Assembly: GCA_038496675.1 (NCBI GenBank)
Contig: CM076649.1
Coordinates: 21,800,090-21,864,089, forward strand
Source: Rachycentron canadum
Lineage: Eukaryota > Chordata > Actinopteri > Carangiformes > Rachycentridae
Direction: 5' to 3'
Length of the DNA: 64,000 bases
Part shown: positions 47,990-59,378 of the stretch, in pieces
How positions within the stretch are numbered: position 1 is the first letter of the stretch
Layout: every line of letters begins with the position of its first letter
The notes under the pieces: model-generated
Database searches by the model: none
What the model was told of the DNA's origin: nothing
What the model saw: only the letters and a program-made list of their open reading frames with translations
Program-made: the position numbers and the translations under genes

Positions 47990-48240
47990 GAAAAGGGGGC
48001 CCAGGAGACAGCTGCACGTTGGCATTTTGTGCCCCATTACCAATAAATGGTTAGGCTGGGTGCCATCAGAGCAGCTCTGGCAATTATTGCAATTAGCGGC
48101 CTTACCCGAGGCACCATCCCAGTGGGCTCCATTTGTACAAGACTTAAGGTGCTACATTGTTAGGGAATCTATTCCGAGTGCATAAAAGCTCTCAGTCAAG
48201 CCCTTTGGCTATCAGATCATCCTTGGTGCGTTGAATTGTG
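47990..48240. promoter_or_regulatory. Possible conserved non-coding element
   Basis: Unique DNA with clustered words ATTACCAATAAATGG, CAATTATTGCAATTAGC and CTATCAGATCATCC, resembling homeodomain and CCAAT-type sites. Guess from texture only. Confidence 0.3.
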
Positions 48241-48535
48241 GGAAACCGAGCACACCTTGCGGATTAAAGAGATCAGTTTGTAGCAAAAAAGTTGTTAGAC
48301 ACAGGAATTACAAAGAAAAACAGGAAAAACATTATTATCACCTGCTTATTTATTCAATTATCCATCTGCCAATCACGTGGCAGCAGAGTATATACATGTG
48401 CGGCGCTTCAGGTAATCAAACATGAAACATCATGTGATCTCGGTGAGATTGATCGTTGGTGTCAGACCGGCTGGTTTGACTGTTTCTGAACCCGTCGTGT
48501 CAATGTCAGTGCAAGAGGCAGAGAAAAGAGGAAAG

Positions 48536-48751
48536 GTGTGCGTGTGCGTGCGTGTGTGTGTGTGTGAGAGAGTGGAACCGCACAACAAAGAAAGTTCACT
48601 ATTTCTTGTCAGTGTATTACGCTATTGCGTGTGTGTGTGTGTGTGTGTGTGTGTCCAATTGGGAAAAAAAGTTGATTTTTGGGTCAGTGGCTAAGGTTAG
48701 GAAATGAAATTAAATCAGTTCAAGTCTATGTAATTTCCCAAAAAGTGAGAT

Positions 48752-48786
<35 letters not shown>
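48536..48786. repeat. Three (GT)n microsatellites in 250 bp
   Basis: GT-rich runs at about 48537-48566 (imperfect), 48628-48654 and 48754-48786, all in the same strand polarity. Confidence 0.94.
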
Positions 48787-48789
<3 letters not shown>

Positions 48790-49579
48790 TGTGTGTTATG
48801 TCAGCAGCAGAGGGCTACCAAGGGAACAGTGGAGAACAGGTTTGTTAGCTGTCAGACACAAACTCCAATTAAGTCCACAGGCAGAGGTAGCTGGCCTTCA
48901 GCAGATCCTCCTGCATGGCTGTGGCCTATATATCCTCAAAACACACACAAATACACATAAACACACATGCGTGCACACACAAGTGCTTGACCTGCCACTG
49001 TTGTTACAAGATTCCATGGTGTTATTATTTTTTTTTTTTTTAGTATCTCATTAAAATAAATAAGAATAAATTCTAAACTGGAAGAGAATGGCTTCAGTAT
49101 CTTGTCAAAGACAAAGTTGTGCTGCTGCACACAGTGTATGCACATTAAACAGAGGGGAGACTGTGTGACCTGTTGATTTTGTACTGTACACCCAGTGCTG
49201 TGATGATTTCAAAGTGTGACCTTTCCATGAAATGGTTTGACAAAACCCGGAAATGGTCTGATATTGAGATGATTAATCAAAGTGCTCTTTTAATTCTGAT
49301 GAGCTTGAAAAACCTGGAAAAACCTAGAATAAATAGGTGGAATTGTCGGTTGCTGTTTGTTGGTATTTTTCCAGTGTAATAATTAAAAAGTATGTGTTAT
49401 TCCTAAATGTTGTTGTAGATGTCTTATTTGAAAATATGTGCTGTATTGGGACATTTTGAAATGTACCCTTAGCTAATAGTTAATAAATACTTGATTCATT
49501 CATTCATTCACTCATTGAGCAGCAACCTTTACATCCACTGCCTTCCACTGCTTTTAATAGAAACACGTACCTGGGGCTT
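48787..49579. other. Non-coding DNA, nothing recognised
   Basis: CA-rich patch at about 48940-48980, T run at 49029-49041, and short CATT repeats near 49496-49513. Confidence 0.4.
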
Positions 49580-49745
49580 TTAAAGGTGTTTTCATCATTA
49601 GCATCACATTGCTAATTAACTAGGCTATGTAATAACTATAATTAAATGGGACCATTGTGAGACAATTGATAGCCTTTGTGGCGCATCATCATTAGAATGA
49701 GGGACTTCCTTCACAGAGGATGTTTGCGGCCTCTGATATTCTGCA
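49580..49745. promoter_or_regulatory. Possible conserved non-coding element
   Basis: Dense TAAT/ATTA words: CATTAGCATC, TTGCTAATTAACTAGG, ATAATTAAATGGG, CAATTGATAG and CATCATTAGAATG. Such clustering resembles homeobox-bound enhancers, but the region is also simply AT-rich. Confidence 0.3.
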
Positions 49746-50083
49746 TTTTAAAAAACAATAAACCAAAAATAATTAGATTAGATGATTAGATGGTTGGTAA
49801 GAGAAGAGCCTCATTTAAATAAAATGTATGAAATCCCCTATTTTCAGCCATATGACGGCACCAGGCTTGTTTTGGTCCATCTCGTGGGTTGTTAACAGTA
49901 AGTATGTGACAACGGACATGTGACTCACATCCTCTGTCACTGAGGTTGACAAATAACACAACTGAACATAGGCTATGCAACAATTACACAAGTCCTCAAA
50001 CAACTGATTGAGTGTACATTAGTGATTACATATTGTGATTGTCCAGTGAGCTAAGTCCAGGCACACATGTGCAGCAGCTGACA

Positions 50084-50086
<3 letters not shown>
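49746..50086. other. Non-coding DNA, nothing recognised
   Basis: AT-rich unique sequence with no motif. Confidence 0.4.
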
Positions 50087-50121
<35 letters not shown>

Positions 50122-50164
50122 GCTATGTGACAGGCTTTATGGATTGTTGTCGAGGGGGGGGGGG
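50087..50164. repeat. (AC)n microsatellite plus nearby G run
   Basis: About 16 AC units at 50087-50120, then an uninterrupted G run of about 11 at 50154-50164. Confidence 0.95.
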
Positions 50165-50835
50165 GTTCTCCCGGTGCTCCCTATGGCCCGCCCCACTATG
50201 ACAGTTAGTTGTTAATGTGTTTGTGTTAGTGTGAGATTGAAACTCTACACACTAGTTAAACAGCTGTGTTGTCCCTCTGAGCAGTTGAGGGCCAGCGGTG
50301 ACTGACTGACAGACTTGACTCTTCCCCGGAGAAATGGCTGTGATCGGATGGATGGCGTTTCAATCTATAGGTTTTCATTTATTCATTCTATCACACCAAA
50401 GAGTGTGTTTATTTGTGGAGGGGGTTCTGACACCCTCACACGGCAGACGTGTGTGGGGGCCAGAACCCCGCTAACACTCATGTGTGCGATGCGTCTGGAC
50501 GCCACAGAAGGCTGCACATGATCACGAATCAAACACCACATTCATTTAATGAGACTCTCTGTGTTGGTCAGCTTGAGAACTTTGCGTGATTTTCTTTATT
50601 TTATTTTGTTGACTGCAGGGAAACACAAAGCTCCAGACTTATTAAGTCCTGCATGATGATAAAATGTCCGTCTGATCAGTGAAACTTCTGAGACTCAAGC
50701 TCTCACTGTTCTACTTCACACATATTTCTCTTATGTTCCTCATTACTACGCCGCTTGTTGTTTGTGATGTTTCTCGCAGTGGAGTTGAATATTCACTCTG
50801 CTTTTGGAAGAAAGTGATTTGATGTCAATCAAATT
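50165..50835. other. Non-coding DNA, nothing recognised
   Basis: Unique-looking sequence before family A copy 4. The 68-codon frame at 50315 has no motif. Confidence 0.4.
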
Positions 50836-51200
50836 CCTGCCGTTCATCTTGATTTTTTGAAACCAGTAGAAAAACCATATTGGAGTGAGGGGTGGACCTG
50901 CTCCGTACTCTATCCTGATTGTGTGCTACAGGTTGTCAATCACACAGTGGCCACGCCCCCTAATTCATCCCCTGCTTTATGGTCTATTTTCCTCTAAATG
51001 GACCATCATTTAAAAAATGAACATCATGTTGTATTGAAGACTTGAAACTAGAGACTGAGACCATAAACTCATTAGGAAAACGTTTACTGAGCTAATAAAT
51101 CAAGGAGAAGTAGGGACATTTTCCCATAGACTTCTTCTTCTTTAACAACCAGTGGAGTCGCCCCCTGGGGGTCATTAGATAGAATGAAGGTTTAAGGCAC
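50836..51200 (-). mobile_element. Interspersed repeat family A, copy 4
   Basis: Same orientation as copy 1. Shares with it 'tggtctattttcctctaaat', 'ccatcatttaaaaaatgaac' (with small changes) and 'ctcattaggaaaacgtttac', and with copy 2 'ccagtggagtcgccccctgg' (reverse complement, small changes). Its end at about 51200 matches the start of copy 2, so this copy gives the better view of the family at that side. Confidence 0.87.
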
Positions 51201-52380
51201 TAATGCACTGGCTTCACTGTAAAGCCCTGGAATTTGTGGACAGTGCCATAGATCAATGTGTAAATGTGCAACAGCAGCTCTTATGTGTCACTCTGACCTC
51301 ACACACTAGCATAATTTTGAATTTTTTTTTTTAAACTTATTTCTATTTTCTACTCTAAGTTATTTAAATATAACATATATATAACATTCTATATATCCAT
51401 CTTCATTTTATCATCTGATATCAGGATTTCTCCAGGAGGAGCTTAATTATAATGGGAGCTGAGTCCTTTAATACCGTGACTATCTATTAATCTACATGTA
51501 GCAACATACAGTACATGTGATACTTCTCAGTCACCCAATTATGAATGGTTATTTTCTCTCTCCTTCTTTTTTCCCCCTCCTTTGTCTTGTTCGTCTTCTA
51601 TGGCCTGTAGATGTGCATTCACACAGTGATCTGACATGTAGATAATGCTAAGATGTATGTGTGTGCGTGTACAAGTGTAGGTTATTGTGGCCGTTCTTGT
51701 GCACTCCTTTCGATGTGTATTTACATACTAACAGTTTGCAAGTGTATAAAGCTTTTTTTAGCACAAACACCTGGTTCAATAAAGGAGTTGCTGTGATTCA
51801 GTTTTGAAGAGAAAAAAAATAATAGGAAAAAAAAGATCCTGCAGTGTGAGAGGATGCAGATTTATGTTCTGCCACATCTGTCAGACTGTGTGTGCGGCGC
51901 GGAGTAGTTTCATCACTGTCGGATGAAAAGTGGCCCATTTCGCCCGCGTGAGGAAAAGCAGTGTGCACTCGTGGAGAGAGAAAGCTGACAGTGTGACTTT
52001 CTGCAGAGGTCCTTCCTGCCCAGGGGCACAAACCAGAGTAAATGTCACCGTTTTCATCTCCCCCCACATTGATCTCACACTCGGCTGTTCAAACGGCTAC
52101 CAGACCCCTTCATGCCCTTTATGAAATCAATGCATTCCTCTGCCCACCTCATAAAAGTCCTACAAACGGTAAGAAGGCTGGACTCACACACACACACGGG
52201 GTCATGGCTGACTTTGCCGGGCTATTTCATATGGATCATTATCTTAATTAATTTGTCGGGCTATTTGCTGACCCAAGAACTGAAGCTGAAATGGACTCCC
52301 CTCCCTCTTCTCCTCACCTGACCTTTCTCTGTCTCTTCCCTCGTTCCCTCCATCTCTCCTCTGTCTCTGTTGACTTAACG
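51201..52380. other. Non-coding DNA, nothing recognised
   Basis: T run near 51318-51331. The frames at 51798-52321 on both strands (60-89 codons) lack motifs. Confidence 0.4.
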
Positions 52381-52408
52381 TCTCCTCTCTCTCTCTCTCT
52401 CTCTCTCA
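52381..52408. repeat. (CT)n microsatellite
   Basis: About 12 CT units inside a longer pyrimidine-rich section (52300-52420). Confidence 0.93.
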
Positions 52409-53080
52409 CTTTCGCTCTCCGTCTATAATACAGCAACTGTTTCTTCTCCTTTATTTTGTTTTTCACTTTCCCCTTCACCACCCTCACGTCCACTCAAACA
52501 CCTATAAGAGGCCTTTTTATTGACACATGGAAATAACTCAACAACCTATTTAACAACAAAAATCTGGCAGAGAGAAACTAGAAATAGGCAGCGTAAACAT
52601 AACCATTAAATTCAAAGTTTTACACGCCAACCAGCCTCACAGCGCTGTTGAATTATGGTATATATATATTTTTTTTTGCCTGTTAATGCAGTTCTCTCAC
52701 CTTCCTTCAAGTCCTCCTCCTCCTAGATCTCTTCCTGTCACATCTCCTTCCACCTTATTACAGTACCTCACCTCTCCTCTTTCCTCCCTTTCTCTGTTCT
52801 GACTCGTCCTGTAACAAGCTCTCTGAGGTTTGCCTGAGGTTGTTCTGGCCTCCCGTCAACACTTTACACCATTCTTTACACACACACACACACACACAGA
52901 CAAAACACAAAACACAAACTAGACTTTCAGGCCTACACTGTATGTATCCAATGAGAGTTACACTGCTGTTCTGTGTTGTTCACAACTTGGCATCAAAAGA
53001 AGAGAAAAGTAAAGCAAACTTTACTGTGGGTCTTCCATATGCTCTGTAGTTGGTTGCTAAGTTAGAGAAAAGTCTTTATT
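52409..53080. other. Non-coding DNA with short (AC)n
   Basis: AC run at about 52859-52879 and pyrimidine-rich patches. No gene recognised. Confidence 0.4.
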
Positions 53081-53311
53081 GGGCCCCTTGGTGGCTCACC
53101 TGGTACCAAAAGCACTCAGCCCGGGTTCAGGTCCGTCTCGTAGCCCTATACTTTTTGTCACCCCCCCCCCAGCCCCTGCCTATTGTGCATGCTGTCTGCT
53201 TTAGTAAGTAAGTAAGTAAGCAAGTAAATAGTAAGTAACTGTGTAAGTACTGAGAGACCTTCTCTCACTGTCACTGTAATAAAAGGCCAGAATGCCCAAA
53301 AAAGAAGATTC
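53081..53311 (+). mobile_element. tRNA-derived SINE
   Basis: The head is tRNA-like, with an A-box-like TGGCTCACCTGG (53092-53103) and a B-box-like GGTTCAGGTCC (53124-53134) at usual spacing, which would act as an internal RNA polymerase III promoter. The middle contains a C run (53161-53170) and 'cctgcctattgtgcatgctg'. The tail 'gtaataaaaggccagaatgc' then 'ccaaaaaa' is the characteristic end of a SINE common in spiny-rayed fish. Between middle and tail an AGTA/TAAG tetranucleotide run (about 53203-53240) has expanded. The B box differs from the consensus at two positions, so transcription is probably weak. Confidence 0.85.
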
Positions 53312-53399
53312 TGTGTTTCCTGAGTATGAATAAGTGTACATATCTGTGAATGACAGGGTTGTTCTAGTGTTATACCTTCTGCATCTGCTAGTATGCTGT

Positions 53400-54110
53400 T
53401 GCATACTGTGGGTTGCACATTTCGTCATCAGAGAGTGTATGCAAGGCTCCGGCATCTCCGGTTATGGCCTCCCAGCCTTCACGCTACGATGGTATCTGTG
53501 CGCGCACAGCACTGGATCCGAAATATGCATGAGCTGCAAAACAAATATGGGCACCAGCAGAAAGAGCAGTTCTTCCTCTCCCTGCATGGGTGTCTTGATT
53601 TTGATTCGATGTGTGGTGCACAAGCGCAAGAATATGCAGACAACCGTCTGCTGTGCATGTCTAAAATGCACCTCCAAGTGGGCTCCAAACAGAGTACAAC
53701 AGTAACTACACCTCTGTGGTGTCTGCACATGAGTATGACTGAGACCTCGGGCTATGTCCAAAACAATGTCTGCATAGCAAGCAGATTGGCTACAACGACT
53801 TAGCCTTAGACGACGAAGCCCAAAGAATAAAGCACTCATGGTGTTTATGAAAGCAGGCCGGGAGTTGTAGAGCTGCACCGAAGCATTATCCATCAAATCC
53901 GCGAATCGGGGAAGGATACATCGCTACTAATACGACCAGATCAGGGTCATCAGGGTGTCTTCGTTTTCCACAGTCGCCGTTTCTGGCCGTCCAGACTAAA
54001 ACTAAAACAGGGCCAGCAGTGTTTCCCAGCGTCTCTGTTTTAGTGGCTTGGAAAAAAACGACATTGTTTTAAAAGGAAAGCGTGTCGATGTAGCCTTAGA
54101 CTGTGACTTG
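53400..54110. mobile_element. Probable decayed non-autonomous DNA transposon
   Basis: The section 53930-54100 ('cgttttccacagtcgccgtt', 'cattgttttaaaaggaaagc', 'gtcgatgtagcctta') and the left part ('actggatccgaaatatgcat', near 53507) resemble the ends and middle of fish hAT-type non-autonomous elements. The word 'tagcctta(ga)' occurs near 53803 and 54088. Long frames on both strands (up to 144 codons) show no transposase motif. Boundaries uncertain. Confidence 0.4.
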
Positions 54111-54959
54111 GATTGTGTGGGTAAGAGCTTGGTCCTGTGGCTGCTGCTGTGTGGCTGAGGCTACAGAAGTGACACCCAGGCTGTGTGTGTGTGCGTGTTT
54201 AGTGTTTGAGAATGTGTGCGACTCCAGGGTCACCTCTAGGTCACGGCAAGGAGGAGGAGTGCTGTTGTGGTGATTTATGGCTCTCGCAGCACTATCAGGC
54301 AGGCGCTATTTTCCCAGAGGTCTTTGCAACAGGAGCCAGAATAACACACCTCTGCCAGCCGGCCGACATCGTCTCCAGCCCTCAGCCCGTCTCTCTCTCT
54401 CTCTCTCTGCAGCTCCTTATTATTTTCTTCCAGTCACTCATTTCAGCTTTACATTCAGGGATGTAGTGGAGGGTGAACCTGCCCACGCTTTGCTCACACA
54501 CTTTTCTATTTGTGGAAAGTTCGTCTGGACTGAGAAAATCTTTATGGCCTCAATTCTCCAATGTATTAAGACGTGTGAAAGTGAAGAAATTCATTTTAAC
54601 ATTTGATCATTTCAGGTCTGACTTGTGTTGATGTTCCAAAGAAATCCTCCATCTCCTCTGATTTTCAATCATCCTCAGGTCTACTGCAAACCAACACCAA
54701 CATCATCCTCGGGATGATTCCTAATGACTTCCCTGCCTTCTCTGGTGCCACCATCAGGTCAGGATTTTGACCAAGACCTAGACTTTTGTCAGCGTCTTGA
54801 GGCTTTAGGTTCTTTTTAGCGTCTGTCCATATCCACTTTTGTTAGTTTAGCAGCAAAAGGTTCACGAGAGTTGTGCCCGGTCCGTTAATTAGTCATTGGA
54901 GTGTTTTAAAATGCAATAAACTACTCAGAGCGCCACCTCCCACTCCCCTTAACACCCAG
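54111..54959. other. Non-coding DNA, nothing recognised
   Basis: Short CT run near 54391-54408. No gene or RNA recognised. Confidence 0.4.
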
Positions 54960-55170
54960 GTGAACCTGCACCTTGGAAGACTGCGACTATAAGGGTGGTT
55001 TTGCCAGTTTAGTCAGAAAGAACTTCTCTCTGCAGAGGAAGCTGATCTGTCGGAGCAGTTGTCCGTGGCTCTGTCTCTCATTGACTGTTCCGTTTTCCCT
55101 CAGGTGCTCTGTTCCCTGGGGAAAATGGAAATTAGGGCTGAAAGTTTTATTTACAGCCATGGAAAACAAG
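54960..55170. promoter_or_regulatory. Possible conserved non-coding element
   Basis: Unique stretch with 'ctgcgactataagggtggtt' and 'gggctgaaagttttatttac' words. Overlapping frames on both strands are short. Guess from texture. Confidence 0.2.
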
Positions 55171-56049
55171 CAGGTTAAGAAACCAAACATATTCTCTCTG
55201 TCAGTGATCTTTCACTGTCAATCAGACTGTTGATAACGCGACCCTAAAACAATTGCGTTATTCACTTCAGACCAGGTTTTTGTTGGTCAATCGATTTTCC
55301 ACTGGCTCAAGACAGTAATGGGTCAACAACGATGCTGCTGACCACACCTCACTTGAAGACAAACACTATTTCCACAGTGTGGACCCTGGCTAGCAAAGCG
55401 GCAAAGACACTTGCGTTTTGCTTGGCCCTGGGTATAAGACAGGCTCTTTGGTCTTGGTGGTTGATGGGATAGAAATTGATTTTCCTCTAAGGAAAAAAAT
55501 AATAATGAATCAATCCATGTGCCCATGTACGTATGAAAGCTGTTTTTTTTTGATAATAGCTGTTTGTCTTGTAATAATCATCATTTCAGAGGTCGAGGTC
55601 TGTGTCCCTCATTATAAATCCACACCATGGTTCCACTTAAATTATCAAGCCCTTACATTTTGCTCTTGTCTTTTTCTGCCTCTCTTCTCTTTTCTTGTCT
55701 CCTCCTCTCTCCGCCTCTTGTTTCTGAGAGCATGTCACTCACTCGGTCGCTGGCGCACTTCAAGGATCCTTCATATCGGGAGACTATTAAAAAGCCCTCG
55801 ACTCTGCACCCCAGCATTACCTGTTGCAATCTCCTCATTTAGTTTCAGTGGCAGATTCCACTCACACAAATCAATATGGGAGGAGGTCTGCAGGCCGCAT
55901 AAGGGGAATGAGTGGCAGAGGTGATAATCACAATCCGCCGTCTGAAGATGGATGTTGAAAATATAAAAACATGTGAGAAAGATTATCTGAGGAAACCATT
56001 TCACAGAACCATCACCTAAACAAACAAACAGAATCATTTCTATTGCGTC
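55171..56049. other. Non-coding DNA, nothing recognised
   Basis: The 168-codon frame (55418-55924) runs through a pyrimidine-rich tract (55655-55720) and a second overlapping frame; it has no domain, and composition alone probably explains its length. Confidence 0.35.
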
Positions 56050-56580
56050 TCCTATGACTGATGTGTTGCACCGGGCCCCGCTTCAGTGCCCCCGTTCCGT
56101 GCCGCTTGGCCAACATCGGCCTTATTAATTACCTCATTAGCAAATGAGAGGAAGGATACAGGAAGTGTGCGCTTGCTGACGACAGTGGCCGACTGAGGCG
56201 GATGGCGAGCATGTCGGCGAGCATCTGAAAGCTCAGGCTGCATTAACCTTTTGCGTCTGTTTGGATGGACGGGCCTGTCAGAGGACGGAGGATCGGATTG
56301 GCCATAGATCAGCGAGTATCAGTGGTCACGCGTAATGAGATGCCATCAGGAAATGCTTTCCCTCCAGATATGTAGCACTTCATGAAACTCCGTTAATTCA
56401 CTTGTTCCTTCCTCGACTAATTAACAGTGTAATTAACAAATGGATAAAAGCTATTTTGCCCTATTCTCATGCTGAGAACCGACTGAATAATTTATAAATG
56501 CTACAATTGTAGACGGCATGAATATATAATCAGTTTTCACAGAGGCTTAGGAAATTTGATTGTTGCGTGACAAAATGCTA
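56050..56580. promoter_or_regulatory. Possible conserved non-coding element cluster
   Basis: Words such as CTTATTAATTACCTCATTAGC (split over 56120-56140), GACTAATTAACAGTG, GTAATTAACAAATGG and GAATAATTTATAAATGC cluster with no open frame. This is the strongest TAATTA-rich, unique-sequence block in the window. Conservation is untested. Confidence 0.35.
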
Positions 56581-57014
56581 TCAATAGGAATCAAAAGAAA
56601 TTCATCTCAACCTCAGTTCAACATCAGTTTTACCTCTTTACTTTGATGACTGCATCACGTGTGACAGTTGACGGATACCAGCAGAGCATTGCATATCCAA
56701 ACCGCATAGTGTCTCCAATTGACAGCATTGTTATTTCTCTCTAGAGTGAAAGAGACAGAGGGAATATATTTTGACAGAATATTTAAAAAGATTCCTCTCT
56801 GACTAATGTCTCTGGCTCACCTTTTAATGGTAGGATAGACTCATCCATTAGGCAGAGCTCATCCCATATTTTAAATGTGATGGGGCCTGACAATCTGATG
56901 CCTCTCCCTGGATGAGGCTCATGGAATTCTATGTGGGATTTAATTCTATAGTTTACAGTATATAAGTTACTGCAGCCACACGTTGAGCTACTCACTCTAT
57001 ATCCTCTTCCTCTG

Positions 57015-57018
<4 letters not shown>
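56581..57018. other. Non-coding DNA, nothing recognised
   Basis: No gene recognised. Precedes a long A run. Confidence 0.4.

Positions 57019-57047
<29 letters not shown>
57019..57047. repeat. Poly-A tract of 29 bases
   Basis: Longest uninterrupted A run in the window. It has no SINE or processed-pseudogene body directly upstream that I can recognise. Confidence 0.97.
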
Positions 57048-57049
<2 letters not shown>

Positions 57050-57413
57050 TCTGCAGCCATCGTCAACCTTGATGCTCTTTCCAGTTCAGACTAAAAGGTC
57101 AGAATGTTCTCTAGTTCATTGTTTCCTAAGCAAAGCTTGGCTTTGTTACATATGGTGCGTGTATATTATATTTATTTCGACACATTCGAGTTCAAACCTG
57201 TCTGCTGGAAATGACGCTTCCATCGCGGGCTGCTCTTTGTTCAGAGGTTACAGCATGTATTTTTTTTTTTTTTTTTTGATTGAAAGCACTACATTTCGTC
57301 ACGGCAGTGGAGGAGGTGATCGGGCACGATGGCAGGCGTACAAAATGGAGAACTTCCTGTGGCTTGGGCAACAAAAGAAATTTGGTGAAGGTGAGGGAAA
57401 GACTGTAGTTTGG
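57048..57413. other. Non-coding DNA with T run
   Basis: T run at 57259-57277. Frames of 78 and 116 codons on opposite strands overlap and show no domain. Confidence 0.4.
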
Positions 57414-57905
57414 GTTTAAAAGTCCCATATTTAATCTTATTTCAACTTCTCCGGTGATTTATTTGAAGTTTCGATTACCCGTTAGAAAATATATTTGTCG
57501 TTTTAAGAACCAAAATCCATCTCATTGTAGTTTCACATCTCCTCTCTCAGGCTTCTCTCTGGAGCTCTAGTAAAAACGGGTCAGTCAACCAATCAGAGGA
57601 GAGGATCTCAGCCTATCATAATCTGATTAGCTCTTCTGATCAACTGTTTTCTGAGTGAGCCAATAAAAATATAACAGATTTCAGGTAAACACTCGCTAGG
57701 TTGGATGGTGTGTCCAGGTGGGCTGGGCTTTGTTGTGACATCACAAAGTTCCAGAAGTCCTGACAGCTGGTTTTAAGGCTCAGTTTCTGAAAACAAGCTG
57801 TGAGACTTTTGATATTTTCACTGTATTAATATAGAACCTAGGCCTGATTTATAATCAAAGACCACATGGAGGTCTACCTTTAGACTGTATGGGACCTTTA
57901 AATAT
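57414..57905 (-). mobile_element. MITE family B, complete copy
   Basis: Begins with TTTAAAAGTCCCATAT and ends with TATGGGACCTTTAAA, imperfect inverted repeats of about 15 bp. Length is about 490 bp with no coding content. Its right half matches 25930-26160 in inverted orientation, including 'ttgtgacatcacaaagttcc' (57733) and 'actgtattaatatagaac' (57820). The terminal word 'ggtccca' with flanking TTTAAA is typical of a hAT-type non-autonomous family that is very abundant in fish (established knowledge). It would be moved by an autonomous relative elsewhere. Confidence 0.88.
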
Positions 57906-58779
57906 AAATAAACACCTTTGTGTCTGTTCCTGCAAACTTATTTTCTGTATTAAACTGGATCTTTTCCTAACCGTGAGTCTAAAGAGAATCATTAAACAGT
58001 CCAATAATGCTGGAGTCATATTTTACTGACATGTTTAGTATCAACTAATTTGTGACCAAACATGTTGATGACAAAATATCCTCACGATGTCAAGAGTAAG
58101 CGTAATTTGCAATTACTGCAATTACTTAGACATGTAGAGGCTTCATTCTCAGGACAAGGTTGTCATGTGCTGTGTGTATGCAGGCCAACATCATTAGGCA
58201 AAATTGTGCCACAGCGCTACACAATGATATTATAACAGTAACACTTGCTAAAGTAATGGCCAATTAGCATCAGTTAAGTTAGAGCTAGAGTAATGGGCAA
58301 TCACCAAACTAACTAACATGAAGGCTAATATATTGTACAGCTGAAAATTCAATTCGGGCAGTGATTTCATGACTTGTTGTGGTGCAGGCTTGTGCGAGCA
58401 TTAAAATATACTCATTACGCCAACACGAAAAATCATGAACACGATTTTCATCATCCATCACGTTTAGCAGGTTATTTTCGGGCATTCACACCATGGGAAA
58501 CAAGACACATTACAAGCATTCACAGACTTTAAAATACGCGTGGAATGAGTCAGTAAGAGGAAAAACGGCGGGAAAGTAGAGTCCCGCTTCAAACAAAAAG
58601 GTTTTTTTTTTTATATAGTTGGACCAGTTGGTTCCTAAATTTGAGGGATGAAACATCTAAACTTACCTTACTAACAAATCAATCAAACTAGATCCCAAGC
58701 AATAAAAAGGTCAATAAAATTATTTCAGTTGAAACAGAGCAATTACCATTCTCGTTTGCACATTACTGAGATGGCACTA
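57906..58779. other. Non-coding DNA, nothing recognised
   Basis: AT-rich unique sequence with a short T run near 58602-58612. Confidence 0.4.
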
Positions 58780-59020
58780 TGGAGGCATAGAAAATGACCG
58801 TAGGACCTCACAATTCTCTGAAGCCCATTAGGTAATTGGGGCTGGCCGGTGGGGAATTCCAGTGACACAGCTGTTTCAGATGTGATGAAATTCATGGAGG
58901 CGCTCAGGTAATAATTACAATCATTCCACCTCCCATCTGATAGTAAAGTCATCCAGAGACGGCTCGATGTAGGAGGGACGACCTGAGAGTACAGGCAGAA
59001 TTAGAATCAGCCCCCCCCCC
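58780..59020. promoter_or_regulatory. Possible conserved non-coding element, then C run
   Basis: Unique block with CCCATTAGGTAATTGGGG and CAGGTAATAATTACAATC words, followed by a C run at about 59011-59020. Regulatory role is a guess. Confidence 0.28.
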
Positions 59021-59220
59021 ACTACTTCTGTGACCTAAGAAGTCACCTCATGATGAGGGCCCTTTTTTTATGGCTCAGGTGATATGTTGAGTCGTATACT
59101 ATTTATAATTAGATTAATACCACCTCCATTAGTAATGCGCTTCATCAACATGAGCCGTGGCAAGGCCGTGTAGGAATTATCGGGCTACATGCTTGTTTTC
59201 TTCTGGCCAATCATTTCCAC

Positions 59221-59378
59221 GGCCCAAATCTGGCCCATGCGCAGCATAATTGCCAGATGCTGACTCTTCCACATCTGGACCAATTCTGGCGCACCCACAA
59301 AAAAATCTTCCGGCCGTCAGCCAGTTCCGGAAGATGGGGTCTGCCCAGATGTGGAAGAGTGCGGGCCAGGTTTGAGCC
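59221..59378. repeat. Nested inverted repeat (foldback element)
   Basis: Three nested arm pairs: 59221-59236 with 59363-59378 (ggcccaaatctggccc, two changes), 59263-59278 with 59345-59360 (actcttccacatctgg, perfect), and 59305-59313 with 59327-59335 (atcttccgg, perfect). The whole 158 bp can fold into one long interrupted hairpin around 59314-59326. 'tgggccag' recurs just outside, near 59397. Three overlapping frames here are artefacts of the symmetry. Confidence 0.9.

Noticed and set aside
53334..53896. Overlapping frames of 123-144 codons on both strands as genes
   Set aside because: They sit in a probable DNA-transposon relic and have no transposase or host-domain motif.
55418..55924. 168-codon plus-strand frame as a gene
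   Set aside because: It runs through a pyrimidine-rich tract, overlaps another frame and shows no domain, signal or splice structure that I could support.
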